Of a stretch of 7,100 nucleotides of DNA, positions 1 to 5,342 are shown one piece after another. Made by a program: the position numbers and the translations under genes. Origin of the DNA: Cyanobacteriota bacterium (GTDB lineage: Bacteria > Cyanobacteriota > Cyanobacteriia > Phormidesmidales > Phormidesmidaceae). The DNA lies in NCBI GenBank assembly GCA_027483425.1, contig JAIXUR010000144.1, forward strand, positions 1-7,100, given 5' to 3'. Every line of letters starts with the position of its first letter. Positions within the stretch are counted from its first letter, which is position 1. The notes under the pieces are model-generated. The model was not told the DNA's origin. It searched no databases and was given only the letters and a program-made list of their open reading frames with translations.

Positions 1-317
1 CCCTGGGCAACCGCACGCTCAATGGCCTCACCGAGGCGCAGCTGCCGATGATCCACGGCAGTCTGGATGCGATTGCCCAAATCATGGATGCTCCCGTGGA
101 CGGCATTGTGTGCAACATTTTGGCGGAGGTGATTATGGATCTCATCCCCCAGATGTCCACCATCATTGCCCCCAGCGGCTGGGGCATTCTCAGCGGTATT
201 TTGCTCGATCAGTCTAAGCTGGTGGCCGATACCCTAGAGCAGCATGGCTGGGTAGTAGCCACCCTGTGGCGGCGGCAGGAGTGGTGCTGTCTCAACGTGC
301 GGCGCTCGCCCCACTGA
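1..317 (+). CDS. prmA: Ribosomal protein L11 methyltransferase, C-terminal fragment (5' end outside window)
   Basis: PrmA methylates ribosomal protein L11 using S-adenosylmethionine in the cytoplasm. The first complete codon is at base 3 and the frame is open to TGA at 315-317. It reads as the last ~105 residues of the class I methyltransferase domain. Diagnostic stretches are C-N-I-L-A-E-V-I (the Asn-containing motif that follows the SAM-binding strands, cf. V-A-N-I-L-A in E. coli PrmA), S-G-W-G-I-L-S-G-I-L (the conserved SGIL segment) and the terminal Q-E-W-C-C-L-N-V-R-R, matching the E-E-W-C-R-I-T-G-R ending of E. coli PrmA as I remember it. The Gly-rich SAM motif and the start codon lie upstream of the window. 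The next gene begins only 4 nt after the stop, which suggests co-transcription. Other class I methyltransferases are possible, but the SGIL plus EWC ending points to PrmA. Confidence 0.93.
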   Translation, partial: LGNRTLNGLTEAQLPMIHGSLDAIAQIMDAPVDGIVCNILAEVIMDLIPQMSTIIAPSGWGILSGILLDQSKLVADTLEQHGWVVATLWRRQEWCCLNVRRSPH

Positions 318-321
318 ACCT

Positions 322-531
322 ATGACCTTCTCTGATCTTGGCTTTGTCGCTAAAGTGGCCGTACTCTCTGGAGCCCTGAGCGGGGCGATTAAGTACGGTC
401 TGCCGATGCTATTGGCAGACTCTCCAGCGGGTCAAAACAGCCCTACCTTGGGCCTAGTGGTGGCGTTGCTGCTGGCCCCCTCAGCACTGATGGGCGGCAT
501 CTTCTGGCTGCGGCGCAGCTCCATCCTCTAA
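322..531 (+). CDS. Small two-helix membrane protein of unknown function (69 aa)
   Basis: No named family recognised. The protein has two hydrophobic segments, roughly residues 9-32 (VAKVAVLSGALSGAIKYGLP) and 43-65 (LGLVVALLLAPSALMGGIFW). A short polar loop (A-D-S-P-A-G-Q-N-S-P) separates them, and a basic RR lies just before the C-terminus, so a two-pass inner or thylakoid membrane protein is likely. It starts 4 nt after the prmA stop and ends 16 nt before the HcyBio gene, all on the same strand, the spacing of an operon member. No clear Shine-Dalgarno precedes the ATG, so translation may be coupled to prmA. Only its hydrophobicity pattern and gene packing support it as a real gene; a role linked to PrmA or HcyBio cannot be inferred. 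Confidence 0.75.
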   Translation: MTFSDLGFVAKVAVLSGALSGAIKYGLPMLLADSPAGQNSPTLGLVVALLLAPSALMGGIFWLRRSSIL

Positions 532-547
532 CCCCAGGCTCGTCCCC

Positions 548-1732
548 ATGCGCACCATCGAGAGTATTAACGCCAAAATTCGCCAGGGGCAGGTGGTGGT
601 GCAAACCGCCGAAGACTTCAAAACCCATGTCAAAGAGCAGGGCCTTGCGGCGGCGGCCCAGGCTGTGGATGTGGTGGCAACGGGTACCTTTGAGCCGATG
701 GAGTCCTCCGGGGCAATGCTCAACTTGGGCCACACTGACCCCCCGATCAAACTGCTGGAGTGCTACCTGGATGGGGTGCCTGCCTACGCGGGCTTTGGTG
801 CGGTGGATGTGTGTCTGGGCGCGAGTCAACCCGCCCAAGCGGGGCGTGGGGCCGACCTGGGCGATGCCGATGAGGTGCGTGAGTACGGGGGCGGCCATGT
901 GATTGCCGATCTAATCGCGGGGCGCAGTATCCCGCTCCAGGCCACGGGCCATGGCACCGACTGCTATCCCCGCACATCCCTTGAAACCACGATTACCCGC
1001 GACAGTATCAACCAGTTTTACCTGTTTAGCCCCCGGGGGTTGTATCAAAACTTTATTGTCGGGGTCAACGGCGGCGATCGCCCCCTCTCCACCTACCTCG
1101 GCCCCCTCCAGCCCCGCTTGGGCAACGCGGTCTATGCTAACCCCGGTGCCCTTTCCCCCCTGCTCAACGACCCTGACTTGGAAGCGATTGGGATCGGCAC
1201 CCGCATTTTTTTTGGAGGCGGTGTGGGCTACATCGCCTGGGAAGGGACCCAACACTTTCCGCTGCAGCGGCGCTTGCCTAACCGCACCCCCATTGGCCCG
1301 GCGGCCACCCTGGCGCTGATTGGCGATGCTAAGCAAATGCAGCCCCAGTGGGTGAGGGGCTGTTATTTCAAGGGTTATGGGCCTTCGCTCATGCTGGGGG
1401 TTGGGGTGCCGATCCCGATTCTCAATGAGCAGGTCGCCGCCTACTGTGCGGTGGAGGATGCCGACATTGTGGCTCCGGTCATGGATTTTTCGATTCCCCG
1501 GCGGGTTAGGCCCACCTTTGGTCTGGTGAGCTATGCCCAGCTGAAGTCCGGCACCATCACCATCGAAGGGCAGCCGGTGCGCACGGCACCCCTGGCCAGC
1601 GTTTTTCTAGCTCGCCAGGTGGCCGCCGAACTCAAGGGTTGGATTGAGGGCGGCCAGTTTGAGTTGACGGCCCCGGTGGCCAGCCTGTCCCCCGATCGGG
1701 CTTTTCTGCCCCAGGATGCCCTGGGGAGCTAG
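548..1732 (+). CDS. Homocysteine biosynthesis (HcyBio/DUF39) family protein
   Basis: In methanogens this family (MA1821 type) works with a ferredoxin-like partner to make homocysteine from aspartate semialdehyde and sulfide; the cyanobacterial role is not established from sequence. Family hallmarks are present along the chain: MRTIESINAKI (1-11), DVVATGTFEPM (41-51), SSGAMLNLGHTDPPIK (53-68), AYAGFGAVDVCLGA (79-92), GHGTDCYPR (134-142), ALSPLLNDP (201-209), GIGTRIFFGGGVGYI (215-229), EGTQH (232-236), RGCYFKGYG (270-278) and the end segment GLVSYAQLKSGTITIEGQPV (325-344). At 394 residues it is a stand-alone catalytic-type domain, without C-terminal CBS repeats or a ferredoxin domain. Cys139 (TDCYPR) is kept, but position 52 is Glu where I recall Cys in methanogen proteins (GTFGxMCSSG). 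Residues 95-109 look like a lineage insertion. The start is fixed by the family N-terminus; the Shine-Dalgarno is weak. It is the last gene of the prmA cluster. Confidence 0.9.
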   Translation: MRTIESINAKIRQGQVVVQTAEDFKTHVKEQGLAAAAQAVDVVATGTFEPMESSGAMLNLGHTDPPIKLLECYLDGVPAYAGFGAVDVCLGASQPAQAGRGADLGDADEVREYGGGHVIADLIAGRSIPLQATGHGTDCYPRTSLETTITRDSINQFYLFSPRGLYQNFIVGVNGGDRPLSTYLGPLQPRLGNAVYANPGALSPLLNDPDLEAIGIGTRIFFGGGVGYIAWEGTQHFPLQRRLPNRTPIGPAATLALIGDAKQMQPQWVRGCYFKGYGPSLMLGVGVPIPILNEQVAAYCAVEDADIVAPVMDFSIPRRVRPTFGLVSYAQLKSGTITIEGQPVRTAPLASVFLARQVAAELKGWIEGGQFELTAPVASLSPDRAFLPQDALGS

Positions 1733-1738
1733 GGTGAT

Positions 1739-2821
1739 CTACTCGGCGGGGCGATCGCGGTTATCTTCGCGCTTTTTGGGGCGATCGCTGCCCTGAACCC
1801 CCGCTGGACGACGGCTAGGCATGGGAGGACGGCTTCCCCCAGCGCCACTGCGACCCCCAGACGGGCCCCGCCGGGGGGCACCACCGCTGCCGGGCGATCG
1901 CTTCTTGGGCGGCACAATAGCTACCATTGACGCCTCGCTCAGCACCAGAATCTTGGCCTCGCGCCTGACCTTAAAGTCCCAGAAATAGCCGACGGTGCGG
2001 CCCTCAATGGTGCCATGGATCAGCAACTTAAAAGGCTTTGACGACCCTGGGGTGCGTTTCATGCCCTGAAGAATTTTGACCGCAATGGACTGATCCTCTG
2101 GAGAGTAATTCACCACCTCACCACGGATGGAAAAGAAATTCTCATTGACTGGGGGGAGATCCGCTAGGTTCGACGGGTCTGAAGCCGGGGATGTTTCATC
2201 ATCGCTATCCTCTGCCTCTGTTCCTGGGGGTGTTTCCCCCGGTAACCCAAGGGTTTCGGGTTCCCAGACGCCAACAATTTGCAGGTGTAGGTCTTGATCG
2301 TCGTTATCCATCTCGCGACGGGTGCGGGGGTACACCACCCACAGGTGGGGCACGGCCAGATCGATATGCTTTTTGACCAGACTGGTGATGCGCCCCAGCA
2401 GTACCGAGTCAATCACGTAGCCATCATCAGTGGTGAGGTTGCCGCGGTTAAGCTGGTCGGCCTCGGTGGGTTCGTAGGTGCCCCGCACCAACCCAATGGC
2501 CCGATACTGCATGGGCTCGCTGGGAGGCGCAATGGGCTGGTAACGGTAGGCTGCCGGATCCGGCTCTGGTGCAGCAGGGGGCGCTGGGGCCGCCGCCGGT
2601 TTAGCCATGGTTTCGGTCGGCTTAGGGGCTGGCTTAATCGCTACCGGGCTAGGATCTGGAGCGGTCGGGCGCACTGGACGCACCGGACGCTGGGGGGGAG
2701 ACAGTAGCGATGGCCGTTCCCCAGGAGGTACTGCCCCCTGATGGCTGCCACCGTTAGCGTTAACGTCATTTTTACTAGAAGCGTCTTGTTTATTAGAAGC
2801 GTCTTGCTCTGCAGAACCCAT
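1739..2821 (-). CDS. Conserved-type protein with Pro-rich N-terminus and Arg/Gly-rich basic tail; function unknown
   Basis: I do not recognise a named family. The 360-residue chain has four parts. Residues 1-30 are Asn/Ser/Asp-rich with a tandem QDASNK/QDASSK hexapeptide. Residues 30-102 are Pro/Ala-rich and probably disordered, including PVRPVRP. A globular core spans about 103-306, split by an acidic linker (200-224, T-E-A-E-D-S-D-D-E-T); it includes QYRAIGLVRGTYEP, LWVVYPRTR, LQIVGVWEPE, FFSIRGEVVNYS and GYFWDFKVRREAKILVL, short beta-strand-like runs that could form OB- or barrel-like folds. A basic low-complexity tail (307-360) carries RRG, GGR and RRP motifs. There is no signal peptide or membrane segment, so it is likely cytoplasmic. 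The Arg/Gly tail suggests nucleic acid or protein binding, but that is inference. The ATG is preceded at about 13 nt by GAGGAG. It converges with the HcyBio gene, leaving a 6-nt gap and no room for a terminator. Confidence 0.82.
   Translation of the reverse strand: MGSAEQDASNKQDASSKNDVNANGGSHQGAVPPGERPSLLSPPQRPVRPVRPTAPDPSPVAIKPAPKPTETMAKPAAAPAPPAAPEPDPAAYRYQPIAPPSEPMQYRAIGLVRGTYEPTEADQLNRGNLTTDDGYVIDSVLLGRITSLVKKHIDLAVPHLWVVYPRTRREMDNDDQDLHLQIVGVWEPETLGLPGETPPGTEAEDSDDETSPASDPSNLADLPPVNENFFSIRGEVVNYSPEDQSIAVKILQGMKRTPGSSKPFKLLIHGTIEGRTVGYFWDFKVRREAKILVLSEASMVAIVPPKKRSPGSGGAPRRGPSGGRSGAGGSRPPMPSRRPAGVQGSDRPKKREDNRDRPAE
2776..2806 (-). repeat. Direct repeat of 13 bp with an 18-bp period inside the N-terminus of the minus-strand gene
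   Basis: TAGAAGCGTCTTG occurs at 2776-2788 and again at 2794-2806. The 18-bp period equals six codons and yields the peptide repeat QDASNK/QDASSK at residues 6-17. This stretch is visibly more AT-rich than the rest of the gene, consistent with recent in-frame duplication in a disordered tail. Confidence 0.85.
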
Positions 2822-3073
2822 GACACCACCGATCTCCTCTCAACATTAACCAGCTACCCGGCGCAACGACAACTTTGCGCATAACTTAGCCTGTAAGCCT
2901 AGCGTAACATTCACCCTTTCATATGCATGGTAGGGGCAAAATTTAAGCGTAGTTCACTTTACTGGCCAGGGGTTCTACGATTGGGCGCCCAGGCGCGGCT
3001 GGTCTGTACCTCCCTAGGCTCCATCGAGGAAAGGGAGATACTGTAGTCGCTCTGGTCGCCCTAGGCGCTCTGG

Positions 3074-3114
3074 GGGTAGCTCCTTTACTTTGCATTGCTG
3101 ACGAGGAGCTATCC
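3074..3114. repeat. Imperfect inverted repeat (11-bp stem, 19-nt loop)
   Basis: GGGTAGCTCCT at 3074-3084 pairs with AGGAGCTATCC at 3104-3114, with ten Watson-Crick pairs and one G-T. The loop is 19 nt. No T-run follows on the plus strand, so it is not a typical intrinsic terminator. It could be part of a structured leader or small RNA, or a protein-binding dyad. Confidence 0.6.
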
Positions 3115-3176
3115 GTATTGTTTCTGAGTTTCTTGGCAACTTCTTTGCTACTGTAACCCTGGCGTCGGCTCGATTG

Positions 3177-3228
3177 ACTCTGGGCTAATCACTCTGGGCT
3201 AATCACTCTGGGCCAATCACTCTGGGCC
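3177..3228. repeat. 14-bp tandem repeat, about 3.7 copies
   Basis: The unit ACTCTGGGCTAATC is present at 3177-3190 and 3191-3204 (identical), then at 3205-3218 with one T-to-C change, followed by a partial fourth copy ACTCTGGGCC at 3219-3228. The last copy runs directly into the left arm of the neighbouring 20-bp inverted repeat, sharing GGCC. Copies are contiguous with no spacers, so this is a simple tandem array and not CRISPR. Its length is twice the heptamer period of the short tandem repeats reported in some cyanobacteria. Confidence 0.93.
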
Positions 3229-3283
3229 AGCTATTCTAGCGCTTTAGACCTAGCCTGGGCCTGAAGCGCTAGAATAGCTGGCC
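3225..3283. repeat. Perfect 20-bp inverted repeat with 19-nt loop upstream of the TPR gene
   Basis: GGCCAGCTATTCTAGCGCTT (3225-3244) and its exact reverse complement (3264-3283) form a 20-bp stem. The stem can be extended inward by a G-T and two more pairs. No T-run follows on either strand, and the element lies between divergent genes, so it is unlikely to terminate either of them. Each arm contains a TAGAAT-like -10 hexamer facing outward (3270-3275 on plus, 3238-3233 on minus); without good -35 boxes these are weak candidates. Possible roles are a cruciform or regulator site, a small RNA hairpin, or a miniature repeat element. Confidence 0.92.
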
Positions 3284-3335
3284 TGACTCCCCCCTGCGAT
3301 CGCAATTTTGGTTGCGACCTCGCTGCTCCCTTAAT

Positions 3336-3340
3336 GAGGT
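3336..3340 (+). promoter_or_regulatory. Shine-Dalgarno supporting the GTG start of the TPR gene
   Basis: GAGGT lies 6 nt upstream of the GTG at 3347. This supports the GTG as the real start, which also leaves a complete N-terminal membrane anchor (basic MTANRNR followed by a hydrophobic stretch). Confidence 0.65.
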
Positions 3341-3346
3341 AGACCT

Positions 3347-4258
3347 GTGACTGCAAACCGCAATCGTTGGCTCGTTGGCACCGTATTAACCCTGGCGCTG
3401 GCCGCCTTTTTATCCCTATCTTTGTTGCCTATTTTGGGCAGCAACAGCAACCGCCGAGGCAGTGATGCCGCTAGCACCAGTCCACCCGCCGACCCCACGT
3501 CGATGCAGGCTGAGCTCGAGGCCCAGGCGCGGGGCTATGAGCTGGTGCTAGAGCGCGAACCCGACAACCAGACAGCGCTCCAGGGTTTGGTCGATGCGCG
3601 CATCCAGCTTGGCGATATTAGCGGCGTGGTGAGCCCCCTCGAAAAACTGGTAGAACTCAACCCCGGCGTCGCTGACTACGCTGTCCTCCTCGCCCAGACC
3701 AAGCAGCAAATGGGTGACCTCGAAGGGGCTGCCCAGGTCTATCGCCAAGTGCTCGATCAGGAGCCTGGTAACATCAATGCGCTCCAGGGTCTAACGGTGC
3801 TCCTGGTGGAGCAAAAACGTCCTCAGGCGGCCATTGGTCTGTTGCAGGACACGCTCAAAACGGCTGATAAATTGCAGTCAGAGGGAGCGGCGGGGGGCAT
3901 CGACACCATCTCTATCAAACTGCTGCTGGCCCAAGTGCATGTCGAGGCCAACAGTCTTGATCAGGCGATCGCCATCTACGACGAAACCATTGCGGCGGCA
4001 CCAGAAGACTTTCGCCCGGTGCTAGCCAAGGCGCTCGTCCTACAGGATACGGGAGACGCCGATACGGCTAAAGCCCTCTTCGCCCAGGCTACAGCTCTGG
4101 CTCCAGCCCAGTTCAAAGACCAAATTGAACTCATGGCCACCAAGGGCCAAGGAACGCCGGAAGCGGGGGCACCCGCCTCTGGCGATACCGTAGAACTGCT
4201 AGAACCCGCGCCAGCAGGCTCTCCAGGGGCCGCTACCCCTGGTACAGGGTCACCCTAG
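3347..4258 (+). CDS. Membrane-anchored tetratricopeptide repeat (TPR) protein
   Basis: This is probably a scaffold protein held in the membrane by its N-terminus; the partner is unknown. After a short basic segment (MTANRNR), residues 8-31 form one hydrophobic helix ending in LLPILGS. No lipobox Cys is seen, so it is a signal anchor or an uncleaved signal peptide. A Ser/Pro-rich linker (32-51) follows, then about five TPR-like units between roughly 53 and 254. The clearest are 110-143 (YAVLLAQTKQQMGDLEGAAQ, then YRQVLDQEP), 187-220 (LLLAQVHVEANSLDQAIAIY, then ETIAAAPE) and 221-254 (VLAKALVLQDTGDADTAKAL, then FAQATALAP). The typical Gly/Ala at helix-packing positions and a Pro at the end of helix B are visible. 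The tail (267-303) is Pro/Ala/Gly-rich and disordered. The start is GTG with GAGGT at 6 nt. It lies downstream of the repeat-rich region and its stop overlaps the convergent gene. Confidence 0.88.
   Translation: MTANRNRWLVGTVLTLALAAFLSLSLLPILGSNSNRRGSDAASTSPPADPTSMQAELEAQARGYELVLEREPDNQTALQGLVDARIQLGDISGVVSPLEKLVELNPGVADYAVLLAQTKQQMGDLEGAAQVYRQVLDQEPGNINALQGLTVLLVEQKRPQAAIGLLQDTLKTADKLQSEGAAGGIDTISIKLLLAQVHVEANSLDQAIAIYDETIAAAPEDFRPVLAKALVLQDTGDADTAKALFAQATALAPAQFKDQIELMATKGQGTPEAGAPASGDTVELLEPAPAGSPGAATPGTGSP
4255..4258. other. Shared palindromic CTAG forming both stop codons of a convergent pair
   Basis: TAG at 4256-4258 stops the plus-strand TPR gene. The reverse complement of 4255-4257, also TAG, stops the minus-strand small membrane protein. 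The genes therefore overlap by exactly 4 bp, with no space for a terminator between them. Confidence 0.9.
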
Positions 4259-4560
4259 CTCAACGCCTGGCCCAGGTTGGGTACGCCCTGTCCCTGACGA
4301 CGGGGCGCGGCCTGACTGGCTTCTACGGGCTCAAACTCGATGTGGTTGAATAGCGTGGTCACAAAGGCGAACAGCAAAAACGGCAGCGATAGCACTAAAA
4401 TCAGTCCCACTGTGGCTAGGGCAAACATGGGCTGCCGGGCACCCATCAGCGCTAGAGACGTTGCCAAGCTAACGAACAAAATGACCAACCAGGCAATGAT
4501 TTGGCCGTAGATGTCGCCAAAGGTGAGCGTGCAAGTAAAGCGGTATTTATTCCCGTCCAT
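4255..4560 (-). CDS. Small two-helix membrane protein of unknown function (101 aa)
   Basis: No named family recognised. I place the start at ATG 4560-4558 because AGGA lies 7 nt upstream; an in-frame TTG six codons earlier is possible but would absorb that Shine-Dalgarno. From this Met, a polar N-terminus (MDGNKYRFTCTLTFGDIYGQ) is followed by a first membrane helix at about 18-40 (IIAWLVILFVSLATSLALMG). A short basic turn with ARQP follows, and then a second, longer helix at about 45-72 (MFALATVGLILVLSLPFLLF and onward). The end, after FNHIEFEPVE, is polar with PRRQGQ. It probably forms a hairpin in the plasma or thylakoid membrane. It converges on the TPR gene and shares a CTAG with it, so the two mRNAs overlap at their 3' ends. 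It is divergent from rluE across a 185-bp gap. Confidence 0.8.
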   Translation of the reverse strand: MDGNKYRFTCTLTFGDIYGQIIAWLVILFVSLATSLALMGARQPMFALATVGLILVLSLPFLLFAFVTTLFNHIEFEPVEASQAAPRRQGQGVPNLGQALS

Positions 4561-4632
4561 GGTTTGATCCTGCCACAATCAGTTTCCTAATACAGATCAG
4601 CATATCGGCCTCGTTTGGTCTGCTGTGGTTTC

Positions 4633-4662
4633 TCAACATTTCCACAAACGTTGCAATAAAAT
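4633..4662 (+). promoter_or_regulatory. Possible rluE promoter embedded in the 20-bp inverted repeat
   Basis: TCAACA (4633-4638, 4/6 to TTGACA) and TAAAAT (4657-4662, 5/6 to TATAAT) are separated by 18 bp. The -10 hexamer falls exactly in the loop of the inverted repeat, and the spacer is nearly all left arm. If real, transcription would begin in the right arm near 4669, leaving a leader of about 77 nt before rluE. This rests on hexamer matches only. Confidence 0.35.
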
Positions 4663-4683
4663 GTTGCAACGTTTGTGGAAATG
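4637..4683. repeat. Perfect 20-bp inverted repeat with 7-nt loop upstream of rluE
   Basis: CATTTCCACAAACGTTGCAA (4637-4656) and its exact reverse complement (4664-4683) flank the loop TAAAATG. It lies between the divergent small membrane protein gene and rluE, so it is not placed to terminate either. No T-run follows on either strand; the next bases on plus are CTTAAGGGG. Overlap with the candidate promoter suggests an operator-type dyad or a regulatory RNA stem. The arms show no similarity to the other 20-bp inverted repeat in the window. Confidence 0.93.
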
Positions 4684-4707
4684 CTTAAGGGGCGTCATCG
4701 TATCGTT

Positions 4708-4728
4708 GTTGGTAGAACCGTTGGTAGA
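4708..4728. repeat. Short direct repeat in the rluE leader
   Basis: GTTGGTAGA occurs at 4708-4716 and 4720-4728, a 12-bp period, between the inverted repeat and the rluE start codon. It could be chance or a pair of binding half-sites. Confidence 0.5.
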
Positions 4729-4745
4729 GTCATGTCCTGAGGACA

Positions 4746-5342
4746 ATGGGATATCAGTACATCCTGTTTCATAAGCCCTACAACGTGCTGAGCCAGTTCA
4801 GCGATGGCAGCACCCCGGCCGCCGCTGACGCTAGCCACCGCCTCACCCTGAAAGACTTTATCGCCCTGGCCGATGTGTATCCCGTGGGGCGGCTGGATCG
4901 CGACAGCGAAGGTCTCATGTTGCTGACTGACCATGGCCAGGTGCAACATCGACTCAGTGACCCACGCTTTGCCCACCCTCGCACCTACTGGGTTCAGGTC
5001 GAGCATCTGCCCTTGGCCCCAGCCCTGGCGCAGCTGTGCCAGGGGGTCACTATCAAGGGCTATCGCACCCGGCCTTGCCAGGCGAAGTTGCTCCCGGTTG
5101 AACCAGACTTACCGCCGCGAGAGCCACCCATTCGCGATCGCCGGAGCATTCCTACGGCCTGGATTGAGCTCACCCTCCATGAAGGCAAAAACCGCCAAGT
5201 GCGCCGGATGACTGCGGCCGTAGGCCACCCGACCCTGCGGCTGGTGCGAGTTGCGATCGCCCACCTAGAGTTGGGTAATCTACAGCCGGGCCAGTGGCGC
5301 CCTGTGACGTCCATTGAACGGCAGCGGCTGCTGCGGCTTTAG
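4746..5342 (+). CDS. rluE: 23S rRNA pseudouridine synthase, RluE type (RsuA family)
   Basis: RluE isomerises a uridine to pseudouridine in the peptidyl-transferase region of 23S rRNA (U2457 in E. coli numbering) in the cytoplasm. The 198 residues align along their length with E. coli RluE as I recall it: ILFHKPYNVLSQFSD (6-20, cf. ILFNKPYDVLPQFTD), VYPVGRLDRDSEGLMLLTD (44-62) with the catalytic Asp51 of the GRLD motif, YWVQVEHLP (81-89), PPIRDRRSIPTAWIELTL (127-144) and EGKNRQVRRMTAAVGHPTLR (146-165). As in RluE there is no N-terminal S4 RNA-binding domain, and the basic N-terminal extension of the E. coli protein is absent. The ATG follows GAGGA at only 2 nt, closer than usual, but no better in-frame start is seen and the family motif begins at residue 6. 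It is monocistronic by appearance, divergent from the small membrane protein gene, and HIP1 octamers lie inside it at 5134 and 5253. Confidence 0.95.
   Translation: MGYQYILFHKPYNVLSQFSDGSTPAAADASHRLTLKDFIALADVYPVGRLDRDSEGLMLLTDHGQVQHRLSDPRFAHPRTYWVQVEHLPLAPALAQLCQGVTIKGYRTRPCQAKLLPVEPDLPPREPPIRDRRSIPTAWIELTLHEGKNRQVRRMTAAVGHPTLRLVRVAIAHLELGNLQPGQWRPVTSIERQRLLRL

Larger units (their letters stand above)
2822..3346. other. 525-bp divergent intergenic region with repeats and hairpins
   Basis: This non-coding stretch lies between the minus-strand Pro/RG-rich gene and the plus-strand TPR gene, so promoters for both should be here. I see no tRNA, no recognised conserved RNA (it does not resemble RNase P RNA, tmRNA or the Yfr1 core) and no convincing ORF. 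It holds a short stem-loop near 3074-3114, a 14-bp tandem repeat at 3177-3228, a 20-bp inverted repeat at 3225-3283 and a HIP1 octamer at 3296-3303. The octamer CCCTAGGC occurs twice (3012-3019, 3059-3066) and CGCTCTGG twice (3048-3055, 3066-3073). At 525 bp it is the longest gap in an otherwise compact window. Confidence 0.7.

Noticed and set aside
443..898. 151-codon minus-strand open frame opposite the HcyBio gene start
   Set aside because: It is the antisense shadow of a recognised family protein. The translation is low-complexity His/Arg/Gly-rich with no motif, and it spans two real plus-strand genes.
911..1336. 141-codon minus-strand open frame inside the HcyBio gene
   Set aside because: It lies entirely within conserved HcyBio motifs on the other strand. 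High GC content produces long chance frames here.
2294..2707. 137-codon plus-strand open frame inside the Pro/RG-rich gene
   Set aside because: Its composition is Arg/Gly/Trp-rich with no domain. The minus-strand frame is longer, has a Shine-Dalgarno and shows coherent protein character.
2960..3010. Possible tRNA or T-loop-like sequence (GGGGTTCTACGATTGGGC)
   Set aside because: No acceptor, D or anticodon stems can be paired around it, so the T-loop resemblance is incidental.
3177..3228. CRISPR-like array
   Set aside because: The 14-bp units are contiguous without spacers, there are fewer than four copies and no cas genes are nearby.
3225..3283. Intrinsic terminator
   Set aside because: It lies between divergent genes, has a 19-nt loop and has no T-run on either strand.
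4561..4578. Upstream TTG start extending the small minus-strand membrane protein by six residues
   Set aside because: The AGGA Shine-Dalgarno is correctly spaced for the ATG at 4560-4558, so the TTG start is less likely.
4637..4683. Intrinsic terminator for the TPR or small membrane gene
   Set aside because: Both flanking genes point away from it, the stem is not followed by a T-run, and the TPR gene ends 380 bp earlier.
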